From assembly GCA_020746835.1 (NCBI GenBank), contig JAGPNK010000016.1:372001-436000 (forward strand): a DNA stretch of 64,000 bases. Reading direction: 5' to 3'. The translations under genes and the position numbers were made by a program. Origin of the DNA: Stachybotrys elegans (lineage: Eukaryota > Ascomycota > Sordariomycetes > Hypocreales > Stachybotryaceae). The notes beneath the pieces were generated by a model. It saw only the letters and a list, made by a program, of their open reading frames with translations. It was not told the DNA's origin and did not search any database. Below are positions 50,242 to 63,155 of this stretch, in pieces (positions within the stretch are counted from its first letter, which is position 1; each line of letters begins with the position of its first letter).

Positions 50242-50826
50242 TCATAGCCTCTCCTTATCCTTGTTTCGTAGCTGGTCAACTACCTTGTCCCAGCCCTCCT
50301 GACCAACAACGACACCTCCGAACCGTATCAGGTTCTTCTTGTAGGGGTGGGCATCGCCCTCGAAGGCCTTTAGCCTGGCCAATCGCTTGTCTCTCAGCCT
50401 GTTCTTGGGCAGCATGCCGCTGACGGCCTTCCTTAGGACCTCGCTGCCGCCAAACTTGTCCACGAGGGCGTCCATGGTGACGGAGCGTAGGCTACCGGGG
50501 CGCGTGTTGTGGCGGTAGTACGTCTTCTGCCACTTCTTGCGGCCCGTGGTGTACAGCGCGGCGCAGTTGGTCACGACGACGTAGTCGCCGCAGTCGGTAG
50601 AAGGGTCGAAGATGGGCTTGTGCTTGCCCATGAGGATGCAGGCGATGCGGGAGGCGAGGCGGCCGAGGGAAGGGGGAGTGCTACCGCCCTTTGTCGACAG
50701 AACTGCGTGAGGCGTCGAGGCGGAAACATGATGCCATACTCGGGAGTAGGCCAGCCGGGTCTAGGGAGGTTAGAATGGACGAGGGAGGATGGCGGCGAGA
50801 CGTACGAGACCGAGATTTTGGGACAT
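50242..50826 (-). CDS. mrpl23: Mitochondrial ribosomal protein uL13m (MRPL23-type)
   Basis: Large-subunit protein of the mitochondrial ribosome. Exon 1 is 50826-50806 (MSQNLGL) and exon 2 50760-50242, giving 179 residues. The intron has a GTACGT donor, CTAAC branch and TAG acceptor. Family signatures: RVWHHV, SLGRLASRIACILMGKHKP, DCGDYVVVTNCAAL, GRKKWQKTYYRHNTRPGSL, AVSGMLPKNRLRDKRLARL and AFEGDAHPY, in the usual L13 order. There is no cleavable presequence, as in other fungal uL13m proteins. Divergent from CCS1. Confidence 0.94.
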
Positions 50827-51684
50827 TTTGGAGTCGGCGCGCGGGCGATGCTCCGTCAGGCGCTGGATTACCGGGCGGGGTGACTTGATGCCCTGATTTG
50901 AGGTGGTTGAGCGGCTGGACAAGCAAGTTGATGGTGAAGCCCTCAGGAAAGTTTGAGTCTTTTGCTGACTTAGCAAGGAGATTCCCATGCGCTGGTGGAT
51001 GCTGGTTGGCCAATCTGGCATTGTCTCCACTATTCGCTCTGTCTGGATAAGGATAGCATGAATAGCACTGAACCGAGAACTTGGCTTCACAAAGACCATC
51101 GTTGAGGGATTGTACAATATGATTTGTATGATCAATGGAGAAAAATAACCAATGAGAATGCAATGTTGCATTCTCTCGTTCAAGATCATTGCACATATTC
51201 GCGTGTGGAAGTACGGTGTAGGCCTTGGCCAGCAACGATACCCGGTGTCGTACACATTCTTGTAGTATACATTGAGCATGTACTAATCTACTTGGCAATT
51301 TTAGCAGGTTAGTAGTCTGATATCAAATGAGTTCATCCAAGGTCAGCCAGAGTCGAAGTATAGATGGTGTGGCAGTCTTGGCTCATATTTACCTCTGCGG
51401 ATCGCATCACTGTCTCAACTCCTAAGCAACCCATCGAAATGGATGGTTTCCCGGCTACCTATCTTCCTCAAATCACCTGCAACAACAACCACCGCCATCT
51501 TTCCACGCCGATATCTCTCCAACTCCTAGGTGCCAACTCGTCAAATTGTCACCTGACTGGTTCTATCCCGAGGTCGGGCTGCCCCACACCGAGTGGAAGC
51601 CCGCAGGTCCGGCAGCGAGTCGATTTCAAAGCATCCGCAGCTGCAGCCGCAATTGATTGATCGATCTTCTGGGGGCTTATTAAA
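50827..51684. promoter_or_regulatory. Divergent intergenic region of uL13m and CCS1
   Basis: About 860 bases separate the two starts, so both promoters lie here. The middle (51100-51340) is AT-rich. No ORF with protein-like composition. Confidence 0.55.
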
Positions 51685-53086
51685 ATGGCACGACTTGTCC
51701 CTCGCCTCGTTGGCGCTTCGCTGGGTGCACTCGCAGGCTATTCGATATACAACTATCAACACCAGCCAGGGCTCGTCTCCAGCTATACCCGAGATTCCCG
51801 TGAGATTTCTTCTGCAGGTTAGTGGTTTCTTTTTCTTCTTCTATTTCTTTCTGTACGAGCTGGGCCAGGAGGGGTCTTCGGTCTTACATCATTCGCACAC
51901 AACTGACTGACGTTAACCGCAGCGCCATCGCATCGAGCCACCATGGCAGTCACTCACACGTTCCAGGTACGTGCAGCAATCCCTACGACGTGTCGCCACT
52001 GTATTTCCCTTATCTTGCCTGCCGGCTCGCGATTTTCATCCAGGGGGGTGGCTTTCGTGGTGCTAAGTTCCAAGCGTTGCGTGCACGGTGCTGATGAAAC
52101 GTCGGCATTTTTCTGCCAACGCAGACCCAGTTCGCCGTGCCCTTGTCCTGTGAGGGCTGTGTCAAAGACGTTTCAAACTCGCTCTACAAGCTCAACGGCA
52201 TCACCAAGGTCGAGGCCAACCTCAAAGACCAGCTCATCTCCGTGGAAGGCTCTGGTAAGCGTGCCCCTCGCCCGCGAGGCCGTGATCTGCAATGCACCAT
52301 CTTCTTTTTGTTTCGTCGTGCTAACCCTGGGACAGCCGCCCCCTCAGCCATTGTCGAAGCCATAGAAGCTACAGGACGAGATGCGATTCTACGAGGTTCC
52401 GGCGCTTCCAACGGTACGTGGGCTTCCCGTACGCATAGCACTGGTTGCCCCTCCAAGGCAAGACGACCAGGAGGGGCAAGCGGAGCCAGGCCTATGACTC
52501 TCTTTCCCTACCCCCCCTCCCCTTGGACAGTGCACGCTGACGTTCAACTCCCTCCTTTCAAGGCGCCGCGGTGAGCATCCTGGAGTCGTTTGCGGATCAG
52601 ACGGCTAGCTCAGAGGCGGCAGAGAAGGCCCGTAGCGTGCGCGGCCTGGCGAGGATGGTACAGGTAAACCAGAGCCGGACGCTTGTGGACCTGACGGTGC
52701 GCGGAGTGGCCCCGGGTAGCTATCGTGCTACGATTCGCGAATACGGCGACCTGAAGCATGGAGTTAAGTCGGCTGGCCCAGTATGGAGCGGCGGACAGCA
52801 GGAGAAGGAACCCAAGGGCTACCTGGGCACCGTCCAGGTGGGCGAAGATGGACGCGGATCCTCGTTCGTGGATCTGCCGTTTCAGATCTGGGAGGTCATC
52901 GGGCACGCCATGGTTCTCACACGCCAGGAAGAGGACTTGAAGCCGCTGGACAATGACGAAGATACCGTCGTCGGCGTCATTGCGAGGAGCGCCGGCGTGT
53001 GGGACAATGACAAGACAGTGTGTTCCTGCACCGGCAAAACGCTATGGGAGGAGCGCAAGGACGAGGTCAAGAGGGGCATGCTCTAG
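51685..53086 (+). CDS. ccs1: Copper chaperone for Cu/Zn superoxide dismutase (CCS1/Lys7)
   Basis: Delivers copper to SOD1 and forms its disulphide, in cytosol and mitochondrial intermembrane space. Exons are 51685-51817, 51923-51966, 52125-52254, 52336-52413 and 52563-53086, giving 302 residues. Domain 1 is heavy-metal-associated, with SCEGC (Cys68, Cys71) in FAVPLSCEGCVKDVSNSLYK. Domain 2 is SOD-like (LARMVQVNQSRTLVDL to GVIARSAGVWDNDK). Domain 3 has the CSC motif (282-284) and ends KRGML. The first exon adds about 51 residues (MARLVPRLVGASLGALAGYS and on), basic then hydrophobic, like a mitochondrial sorting signal. A second in-frame ATG at 51943 in a GCCACCATGG context would give 251 residues, the usual fungal CCS length. 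Both forms are plausible. Confidence 0.92.
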
Positions 53087-56000
53087 ACGAGGTGCCAAGT
53101 AGACAGCGGAATTGAAGTGGACATAGATTCTCGTATATGAATTGTCATGCATATAGTAGATAACTGGTGTTACACAACGGCAGACTCGGTGGATTAGTTT
53201 TGCAGATTGATGCCATGAGCTACAGTGGCGGACCTCAGATATGTAGGTACTTAGCCTACATACCATGTACGTACCGTGCGTGCTCGTGCTGTTGGATGGC
53301 CCTGCTGGTTCAAAGTCGTCTGAAAGTCGTCTGAACGCAGGCATGTTCGCTTGACAGGTGTCGATTGCCAGGCACGTGGGAGGGAGCATCTAAGGACGAA
53401 GAGAATGCAACGCTGCAGGCATGCAACCGAGGACGGTAGCTACATATTGCAACCACACGACACGAAGCAAGGATGGGAGCTCTAAACAAGCACACGGAAC
53501 AAAACAGCTACGTATGTACGCGCGCGCGAGAACATCTTGACACATGTTTGGGCGCACGAAGAGCTTATCTCAGCTTGGCGCCAAAGGAGGAGCATTCGCA
53601 AGACATGACGAGGCATAGGTAGAACAGATAGCAGCGCAGGAAGAAAGTGGGAACGCCGGGAAGCATTGACGATCAGCTCCTTTGCGGACGGGAAGGGGCT
53701 GAGCCGTGACAGGCTCTCGAAGATGAGACGAAGCGAGACGAGAGGCAAACAGGGGCTTGGTCTCCCCAAGCCGCGCCAGTGTTGAGATCTGTGGAACACG
53801 GGACAGGGAGAAGCAAAAACAAAAATGGACAGGGAAGAGGGAGAGAAGGAGACAAAGATAGAGAAACGAAGAAAATATTGGGAGAGTGGTAGCGATGGCG
53901 AGGATGAAGTGCGGGCGGCGTAGTTGAATGATTAAAACAGACATGCAGGATATATTTGGCCAAGGAGGCAACGTTGGATGACACCTGGGGAGGCGAGAAA
54001 CAGCACGTCTTACAGCGGTGATAGAAGGGGGAAGCTGCTCGAGCAAACCCCATACGTGAACGCCGCAGCACGGCTCATCTACCGGATTGTGCTCGATACC
54101 ACACGTTGTCGCTCCGGGATGTCGTTGCCAGCACGAAGACGACAATGCTATACACGGATGCAACAGCAATGAAAGGAAAAAAAAGCAAGTAAAGAAATAA
54201 AAAGGATGTGGCGGCCACGCCCCGTTTCAATACCACACATAACACACCCCCTTCCCTGGGTAACGGGACGATCAGCCAGGGCAATCTCAAACAACCTGAG
54301 GAGCAGCCGAGTTTCGCCCAGCGCGGCCGGGAGGCTGTACGCGGCACCCGACCCATGGTCAGACCATAGTCATGCCAGCGTCGTGTCGTGAGGTGGAAGA
54401 TGAGATGGGCTGGGAGGAGGATGGATGAAAGTTGAGGCGTTGAGCTGAGTTGAGATGGTAGGCAGATTGCTGAGGGCGTGTGATTTGCCTCCAACTCACG
54501 TGGGTTATACATACATACCTAGCAGTGGTAAGTGCGTGCATTACCTACAGGAGATATGGAATGCGCTGATTGGGTACGCTTGTGTGCGTCCAGGGTCCAG
54601 CGCAAGACATCTGTCACAATGCACGTAAGTGACGACCTGCTCGTGAGTGATTGGATGGAGGGCTGGGAGGATGCTGTTTGTGATCCTATTGCTATGCAAC
54701 CAGATAGAGCCAAGCCGAACTTCCCGTGATGGTGCTCTCAAGACACGACGACTCTCCTGTTTGGGACAAGGCCGAGAACAAGACCATCATCAGCTGTTAA
54801 TACCACCACATACGCCCGCGAAGAGGGAGGCACAGCTAGACGAGGTGTCGGATTTCGTTTCCCGCCGATGGCGCCGAGAGAAACAGAGTGACGAGATCCT
54901 CTGTGACTCGCACGGTCCACGATGGGAAGAAATAGGAAGAGAAAAGATAGAAACAGAAACCACTAAGGCACGAGAGGCATGCAGCGGCGGCGAGGGTATC
55001 ACGACCCCGCCTGCTGCACGGTGATGTGACGAGCAGCTCACCTAGCCATCTGACTTGATGGGACGGCGAGCTACTAGCAAAAGAAGGATGCGAGGGATAT
55101 AGGCCCTAACGTGGAGGTTATCTACCAGTCTGGAGGGACAAGGTGATGGATAGCCGCGGTGGTTGAAGGAGCAGGAACCAACCCGCCAACCGACCAACCA
55201 GGCGACAGCAAAAGATCGAGCCGAATCGAATCAGGCACATCTTCCTCGATCAGAACGATGCCAAACGGCAGAGCTAAGATAGTGCGTGCGTGTGTATGTA
55301 TGTGTGTGATCTGCAAGTTCCGTCACAGGCCACCAAAGGCCTGGGCGGGCGCTTATTAGCTGGGCTGACGGGTTTGCAGCCACTCTGAGTGGCTGAAAAT
55401 TCCCCAGACATCCAACGCATGCATGCATGGTTGGTGTTCGGTCGCCGTGCTAGGTGCACCATATCTCACTGTACGCGCCCGGCCCCCTGGGGCAGCCTGG
55501 TCATGCCAGCGTGCTGTTTAGGTAGTGTAGGCTGGGGCGGCTGCAACACCAGGTGCCCCCCCAAGACGGGACGACGTACGGATACCTAGCGGCGCCAAGG
55601 CGACGGCGGCCCCAGTGCGTCCCAACAGGGTCCCCTGAAGCACCCGATGTGGTGGCAGCTCCGCCTGGACAGTCCGTGCCAAGGGGGGAGGTTTCGATTG
55701 TGCCCAGGGGGTCCAGTTTTTTCTTTTTTTCTCTCTCCCTCCTTGTAGCGGTAGGTGTCGGGCTCTTTCTCAGGTGGGAGGAGAGGGATGGCAGAGGCAC
55801 AGAAGAAGTACCTGCCCAGGCAAAGAGAGAGAAGGGAGAATATGTGTGTGTGTGCATCCGAACCACGCGACCGTGGAGCGAGAAACAGCATCATCATCGT
55901 ACGATTCTTGCATTCCCGTAGATTTGACCATGCATCGTTTCTTTATCCATCGTTCTATTTTGTTTCCATCGGGAGCCCTAGGCAGGGATTTAGACTAGAT

Positions 56001-57679
56001 GATGTGCTGCAACCATCTGAATCCCATCCCAACATGGCAAACTTGGCTCATCTTGAGCTTCAACTTTGCATCTTTTTTGCTTCCTCGATGCCTCTTCCTC
56101 CCTCCCTCTCCCCTCTGCCTCCCCCCTCTTCTCTCTCTCTACCTCGGCCTCCAAGCTGCCGGCTTCCCCTCTCCTGTCTGGTCTCGGACCTTGCCTTTAC
56201 CCTGGTCAACTCCTCCTTCTCCTCCTTTCTCACCGCCCCCTTGCATCAGCAAGCACCTTCTCCTTGGACCTTCGACGAAGCTAAGGCGATTTGCTCATCG
56301 CCTGTGGTACGTACCTACACACTGCTGTACGCGCTCATGTATGAATGTGCCTGTGCATATGTGAGTGTGTGTGTGCCAACCGGGGTCAGACCTCTGTGAC
56401 AGTCCTCTCACACACCCCCCTACCGTTTTGCTCTGGGGTTCCACCCAGTCCTCCCAGCTGTCCCTCCCCTCTGGGGCTGCGTTTCCGGATCCTCGAAAGT
56501 GCAGCTTCTGTAGTTGTAGGCCCCTGTTCCTTGGCAGTGTGAAGAACCCTCTCCTTGATGTTTGGGAATCGTGGGTGTGTGTGTGTGTGCGTGTGAGGTA
56601 CCGTGAGCTGCATTGCATGGCAATGCACGACCTCTCAGTCGACGAGATATACCTTGCAGCCATTCGCCATCCAACTTTAGGCTGGTCCCTTTTTTCCCTT
56701 TCTTCAAGTCTGCCCTCTTTTTCCTTTCTCTTGTCCTTCTTTTCTATCTAGGCGCTGGTCACCCCCCCACGTTCACCATCGGAGCTGCACAAGGCCCGGC
56801 TTCGTCACATCTCTCACATTCGATAGTTTGTGTGCTTTGCTTCGCTTCGCTGTACTTCGCTCGTCCTCTCGTTTAGTCTCGCGGCTTGCCGTGAACTGCC
56901 AGTCCTTTCCGACCGATACAACAATACACACGCTAATACCTTGACGACTACGACGACCATCCTTCTCTTCATACCGCCGGCCGGGTAATTCTTCTTCTTC
57001 TTCTTCTTCTTCTTCTTCTAGGAGGACATTCCAGACTGTCTTAATCAATCACGCAAAAGGGCCAAGACTGGGCCGCGCTGCATTTCGTATTTATTGCCCG
57101 ACAGACTGCATCTGCACCACCATCGGATCACGGACCGTTCGATTCACTCAATCCCACATCACTTTAATCTATTCGGCCGTCATCCAAGACCGTCCACTGC
57201 CCAGCCGCCCAGCTCGTCCATCCGCCAAGGCTCGCCAGCGGACATTCGGTGCCAAAGCATCAGCCAATTGCATCAGTCAGCCCAGCCTAGACTCCGGGGA
57301 CCCTCACTAACCCTCCAACGGTGCCGGCGCTGTACCGCTACCGCATTACTGCTGTACCGCTGTTTGGTCACACCCGACCCGACCTTGGACCAGTGGACAC
57401 CAGGCCAGTTTAGGTCACCCACACCCACACCCTTTCACCCTCACACCTCCCAGGAACGGAGTACTATTAGTATTCCATCCCCACCTGCACCTGCAACTGC
57501 TACCATCCCGTCTGCAGTTGCTTGTTACTTTAAGCGCCCGATTCCCGACCACCTCCAACCTTGCCCTCCCCTCCTCTTTTTCCCACAATCGTCGCCACGA
57601 CAACTCCTCTCGACTTCACAGAGAGGCTTTTCTTGGATAATTCTTCTGCCTCACTGGCACTGTCATCAACGTCGTCAAC
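53087..57679. other. 4.6 kb intergenic region upstream of noxR
   Basis: No convincing gene. It holds the CCS1 3' end, purine-rich DNA at 53.5-54.2 kb, then long pyrimidine-rich stretches (56.0-57.6 kb), a GT run near 56575-56595 and a CTT repeat at 56991-57019. The right-hand 1.5 kb probably contains the noxR promoter and a long leader. Confidence 0.55.
56991..57019 (+). repeat. (CTT)n microsatellite in the noxR upstream region
   Basis: About nine and a half CTT units at 56991-57019, roughly 660 bases before the noxR ATG. Transcription through it would place a UUC-rich run in the leader. Confidence 0.85.
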
Positions 57680-59545
57680 ATGTCGTTGAAACAGGTATGT
57701 TGTCTCTCTCTCCTTTCTTACACCCATTGGCCGCTGTATACATCGCGGGGTGACCTGGACTAACACCAATGCCTGGTAGGAAATCGAGACATGGGTTGCG
57801 GCCCTGGCCCGCTACGACAACAGCGAGTTCGAGGAGTCCCTGGGCGAGTTCGACAAGATTGGAGACACCAGCAAGATTCTCTTCAACATGGGTGTCATTC
57901 ACGCCACACTGGGAGAGCACGAGAAGGCTGTAAGTCTTGCACCGTCGATGCCCGATGCCGATTCCGACGTCGATATACGTCTTTGCCTGCCACATGCTGA
58001 CTGACAATCGCAGGTTGAATGCTACCAGCGTGCCATCCGACTAGACCAGTACCTTGCTGTCGCATATTTCCAGCAGGGCGTCTCCAACTTCCTGCTCGGC
58101 GACTTCGAGGAGGCCCTCGCCAACTTCAACGACACCCTGCTCTACCTTCGCGGCAACACCATGATCGACTACGCTCAGCTCGGCCTGCTCTTCAAGCTCT
58201 ACTCATGCGAGGTTCTCTTCAACCGTGGTCTCTGCTACATCTACCTGCAGCAGAAGGAGCCTGGTATGCAGGATCTGAACTACGCTGCCAAGGAGAAGGT
58301 CGTCGAGGACCATGATGTTATTGACGAGGCTATCCGTGAAGAAGCCGAGGTAAGAAATTTACCCGCCCGAACCTCGCCCCTATACTGACTTGCCCAGGGT
58401 TACACCGTCTTCTCCATCCCCGTCGGCGTCGTCTACAGGCCAAATGAGGCCAAGGTCCGAAACTTGAAGACCAAGGACTACCTTGGAAAGGCTCGCCTGG
58501 TTGCGGCCTCGGACCGTGCCAACGCCTTCACCGGATTTGCTGGTTCTGAAATCAAGAATGTGAGTACTCTCTCCCATCCCCCCTTGCAGATGCTTACTGA
58601 ACCTTAGTCCAAGGCCCAGAGGACCGAGGTCAAGGATGACCGCCCCGCCGACAACATCTCCTTCGCGGCCACCAACCTGGTCAAGCCCGGCATCCAGTCC
58701 AGGAGACAGCAGTCCGAACCCCCCAACAGCCGCAACGTCTTCCCTCCCACGCCCCCGCCTGAGGCTGACCGCCCATCCCGCGCCATGTCCGTCCGCAACG
58801 GCACTAAGCCCGCCCCCGCCAAGCTCAGCATTCAGACCCAGGAGCCTAGCTCCCGCAAGTACGAAAAGGCCGGCTCGCCCCAGGATGGCCGAGTCAAGCC
58901 CCTTTCGCGATCCAACTCGGCCGCTCCTGTCTCTCGCGTCCGGGCTCCCATGAACATCCGCAGTGCTGGAACCATTGACGAGGAGGAATCGGCCTACCCT
59001 GACGAACTCTACGACATGTACCAAGGTGGTGGTGGCTCTCGCGCCTCTGGTAGCAGCAGACAGCCTCGCTCTCGCCAACCTCGCTACGTTGAGGAGGAGG
59101 AGGAGGGTTCCGATTACGATGGCTCCTTCGATGAGGGTGATTTTGAGATGGTGAGCAGCCGCCGAGGACCTGGTTCCGTCACATCGCGTGGTACCTCCCG
59201 CAGGGTAGACGTCCGCAAGATCCGAGTCAAGGTCCATGCCGAGGATGTGCGCTACATCATGATTGGCACTGCCGTCGAGTTCCCCGACTTTGTCGACCGC
59301 GTGCGTGATAAGTTTGCTCTTCGCCGCAAGTTCAAGATGAAGGTCAAGGATGAGGACATGCCCGACGGTGACATGATCACCATGGGAGACCAAGACGACC
59401 TTGACATGGTCATCCAGACTGCCAAGAGCATGGCACGGCGACAGAGGCAGGAAGTGGGACGAATGGAGGTACGTAAAACAAATTGTCTCTACATTGGAGT
59501 CTTGCCATGCTAACTCTGCTCTAGATTTGGATTCAGGAGATTTAA
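57680..59545 (+). CDS. noxR: NoxR, p67phox-like activator of fungal NADPH oxidases
   Basis: Cytosolic regulatory subunit that binds Rac through TPRs and activates NoxA/NoxB. Its PB1 domain binds Cdc24/Bem1 in other fungi. Exons are 57680-57694, 57780-57929, 58014-58349, 58398-58559, 58608-59468 and 59525-59545, giving 514 residues, the family norm. The N-terminal TPR region (about 6-165) starts EIETWVAALARYDNSEFEES and includes KILFNMGVIHATLGEHEKA, YFQQGVSNFLLGDFEEAL and FNRGLCYIYLQQKEPG. A Ser/Pro-rich linker follows (PPTPPPEADRPSRAMS). The C-terminal PB1 domain (about 420-514) begins RKIRVKVHAEDVRYIMIG and has an acidic OPCA stretch (KDEDMPDGDMITMGDQDDLD). All five splice junctions are in phase 0. 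The last exon encodes only IWIQEI. Confidence 0.94.
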
Positions 59546-60664
59546 GCACAGATACCCCTTGATGCGCGTCGACAGACAGCGTATCACGTTACGGCTTTTG
59601 TCACGACTTACGGACTTGTCTACTACCGCGAGGGATCCTTTAATTCACTTGGTTTATCAGCATATCAGCAAGCAAACCGTTGCCTTGTCTTTGGGCCTGC
59701 ACGGTTGGAGTATGTCGGAAATACGGGATTTGCAGTCATTTATATTTGCCTTTCGTTCATTTCTCATTATAGAGACCCGGAGAAGGGTCTTTCAGAAGTT
59801 GAGGGGGACAGTTATTTGTTTTTTCCCCACCCCTACCCTTACCTCCCTGCGTCATGTTTCTTTCATTTTCTTTTTGATTCCCTGTATCTAATAGTTAGAT
59901 TTCCTGAAAAGGGGAGGCTGTGCTAGACCGCAGCCATGCTTTTAGAGCTGATCAGCCGAATTTACTATGCTGAGGGCACCAACAACCTTGCTTACTAGGT
60001 AGTTTCATGATGCGACTACCGTGTTGACCGCGCCTCGCGAGTTTCAAGTTGACCAAGCCAAAGCTACTTGACTGAGCGGGGTGTTGGGCTGATAACTCGT
60101 AATAATTGCTTATATACATGGGCTGTTTGCGATGTGCAGCTCTCGGTTCATGGAGAAAGGGGTGAGGATCCGAGAAAAGTTGCTTTTTCAGGATAGGGGG
60201 AAGGAAGTAGATGTAAAGGCATGAAATGCAGCTGTGTTACTGTATCACAGTCCTTCTATTCGAGTCAATCTCATTACTCTCAACCACATGCATGAATCAT
60301 GTTTCAAGGCAGATCGAAAATATGCGAACCACAACGGCAAACATGCAAAGGCTCAGGGCAATGTTGTGTGTACAATAGGAAGGCAACTTATGATTATAAT
60401 GAATGCTACTCTTCTCGCCCTAACTCTGTGCCTTGTGACACCATGACTGCGCCTTGCTACAGTGAGACACATATAAGTGATGTAGAACCCAACATTTACG
60501 TGATAAACGCCGAACCAGCTGCACGACACTGCGAGGCTGTGTCTGCCTTGCTTCTCCATACAAAGAGAGACGGTTTAGCTGTACCAGTCATACGCTCTTT
60601 CTCCTCCATGCACCTATACTTGCAGTAACGAGACCTCAACAGTCTCAGTAGATACCTACACACC
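59546..60664. other. Intergenic region between noxR and the DUF3176 gene
   Basis: About 1.1 kb containing the noxR 3' UTR (T-rich near 59815-59880) and the DUF3176 upstream region. I see no gene. Confidence 0.55.
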
Positions 60665-62731
60665 ATGCTGATCCCAAAACTACTCTCCTCTTTCCTCTGG
60701 CCCGCCTGGGGCCAGCAGTACTGCGCCCTAGCAGCAGCGATATCTACGTTCGTCGGCATAGTAATGCTGCTCTCGGAATACGATGGCAAAGTCATCTTCG
60801 AATGGAACGGCATCACGCTCAACGCCCTCATCTCCATCCTCTCGGTCGCCACAAAGGCAGCTCTTGCGTTCATCATATCAGAGTGCATGGCCCAGTGGAA
60901 GTGGATCTTGTTCACGGGAGACAAACGGCTGCTCATCGACTTTGATCGGATGGACGCTGCTGCGCGAGGTCCGCTGGGCAGTATTAGGGTTCTTCTCAAG
61001 AGCAGGGGCGCGTGAGTATTTCCAAGGGTTCTTTATAATACTGTCTGCTGATGGTGCATAGTCTGATCGCTCAGTTCGGCGCCATCCTCACCATTATAAA
61101 CATCGCCCTTGATCCATTTGCGCAGCAACTCATCCAACTTCGTCAAGAGACCGTATCCGAACCCGGAACCCTCGAAGCGGACGCCCTCATCTCTTCTACG
61201 CATGTATACGCCTTGGGAGAAGTACACATTCTGGGGCACTCGCACACGAACGGCAGGTATGAGGATGGAGAGACCATAGATACCGTCGAGGAATGGTGGA
61301 ATATAACCACCAGTATTCCACCATCCATGGAGGGCGCCGTCCTCAACGGGTTCTACAAGTCATTAGCAGAGCTGGAAAGGGAGACCTTGTTCCAGTGTTC
61401 GGCCGGTAACTGTACCTTTGACCCATTCACCACCCTTGGGATTTGCCACCGCTGCAGCGACGTTACTTCGCACCTCGCCATGACGGAAGAGGAAGACTTC
61501 GCAGCTGTTCTGGTTGAGTTTGGAGGATATCAGGATCCGATTGAAGAAAGCCACGCAACTGCCTTTCGTCTTCCCAATGGTCACTTCATCGCCAACCATG
61601 ATTCAACCAAGTTATACCACACGGGATACTTTTGGCCGTCCTACATTGCCACGTCGTTTGGTACTGGCAACCCTAACAAGACGGTGTCCATGCGAGATAT
61701 CGACACACTGCTCTAGTCTATGAGTCTTATTTACCCTGATACAAAGGTGTATAACGTCTCCAGACCATCGGATGAAGCCGAGGATCCTGAGGCATCGTGG
61801 CCAAACGTCTCGATGAAAGCCTCAGAGTGCGCTCTCTACTACTGCATTCAAAACATTACGTCGCGGGTCGATAACTTTCGACTTCACGAGGAGGTCAGTG
61901 AGCTCGTGGGCGTCACCCGAAGTCCAGATTCGTGGGACAGTGGACTTGATGGGAATGATGATCTGCCTCCAGAGTATCATGCTCCACCAGATGAAGCCCG
62001 CGCCCTGGAATTCCATGAGCTGTGGTCTGTGGCGGATTACGAGTCTCTGGAGCTTGATGTCCCCATGAGCTCCGAGTCGTACCGAATAGAAGCGGACTCT
62101 ATCAAGTCTCTGAGCGCCCATATGCAAGGGCTCTTTACCTGGAAAGAATGGGATAAGAACACAAACATCAACAAACCAACTCCACAAGACCCGGGGCATG
62201 GAAGAAGCAGTGGGGTTCAACGGTGCATATACCGGGCCACTGTCACTGGCTTCGTTACGACCCCAGCCGGCGGCTTTGAAACAAATCTTGTCCTTTTCCT
62301 ACTCCAACCACACCACTATCTCAGGCATCTTCCGAGCTGTAGCTGCGAGCATGACCAACGAGATGCGCCGCACCTCGGCCGAGAGAGATCTTGCCGACAA
62401 TGGGATGAGAACGATGAGCACTCGCGGAAATGTTACTCTCCCGTCAGTGTTGTACGAAGTCCAATGGTCATGGCTAAGCTTGCACTTCTCGATGCTGGTT
62501 TCTGTATCCTTGTTCCTGGGCCTCACAATTTGGAGATCGAGCGGCGAACCCATGGTACCGTTATGGAAGTCAAGCTCTCTGGCCACGATACGCCATGGCC
62601 GCGAGATTGGTGGATTGTTGGACAGCGACGATACAACCGTTGGGCTGATGGAATACAAGGCGAGGAAGCTTTACTTCGATGGGCACCAGGTCGACGGGGA
62701 AGCAAAACCTTGTATTGGTTCAGCTACGTAG
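60665..62731 (+). pseudogene. DUF3176-family membrane protein gene, interrupted by a nonsense codon and a frameshift
   Basis: Member of the large fungal DUF3176 family (multi-pass membrane proteins, unknown function). Exon 1 (60665-61011) has ALAAAISTFVGIVMLLS, WNGITLNALISILSVATKAA, FIISECMAQWKW and FDRMDAAARGPLGS, the hallmark N-terminal domain. An intron at 61012-61061 (GTGAGT, TAG) leads into an extracellular-type Cys-rich region (CSAGNCTF, CHRCSDV). The frame then meets TAG at 61714-61716 inside DTLL*SMSLIYPD, where a Trp would be expected. The same frame continues for about 160 codons to a second break near the CCCGGGG run at 62190-62196. Beyond it the family C-terminus resumes in the next frame: LPSVLYEVQWSWLSLHFSML, a transmembrane helix, and WKSSSLATIRHGREIGGLLD. 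Two separate lesions suggest a real pseudogene. Consensus errors or readthrough cannot be excluded. Confidence 0.8.
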
Positions 62732-63155
62732 CTGGGGGGCTTCTTGACTCCTATGCTTCTGCAAAATACCACACTACAAGGAAGTGAGTATACTCCAGGA
62801 TGGCAGGGATGGCCAACACAGCTCACTGTCTGCACCAAAAATATCGTAGCCGGCTGTGAAAGTAGAGTAACATAGAGCGGTTACTTAGCCTCTTGCTCAT
62901 CATGCTACTAGATCCATAGCCTTGTAAATCCGTGATAGTGCCTGCGACGACATCATGCGTAAGGTAGAATCGTGCATATTTCTACATATCATACAGTTTA
63001 TACATTGTCTAGATTACATCGAGTGTTACTGCCTGTGACGCTCTTATAGGTGTAGTGTAGTGATACAGGATCAAGGTACCTGACAGCAGGATACCTCTCG
63101 AAAGGCAGTCTGTGCATGGTGGGTATTGACGTTGGTCTAAGCAGACTTGACGTGC
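62732..63155. other. Intergenic region between convergent DUF3176 gene and last gene
   Basis: 424 bases, AT-leaning. No feature seen. Confidence 0.6.

Noticed and set aside
53570..54169. 200-codon minus-strand ORF
   Set aside because: Cys/Leu/Ser/Phe-rich low-complexity translation of purine-rich DNA. No start context, introns or family resemblance.
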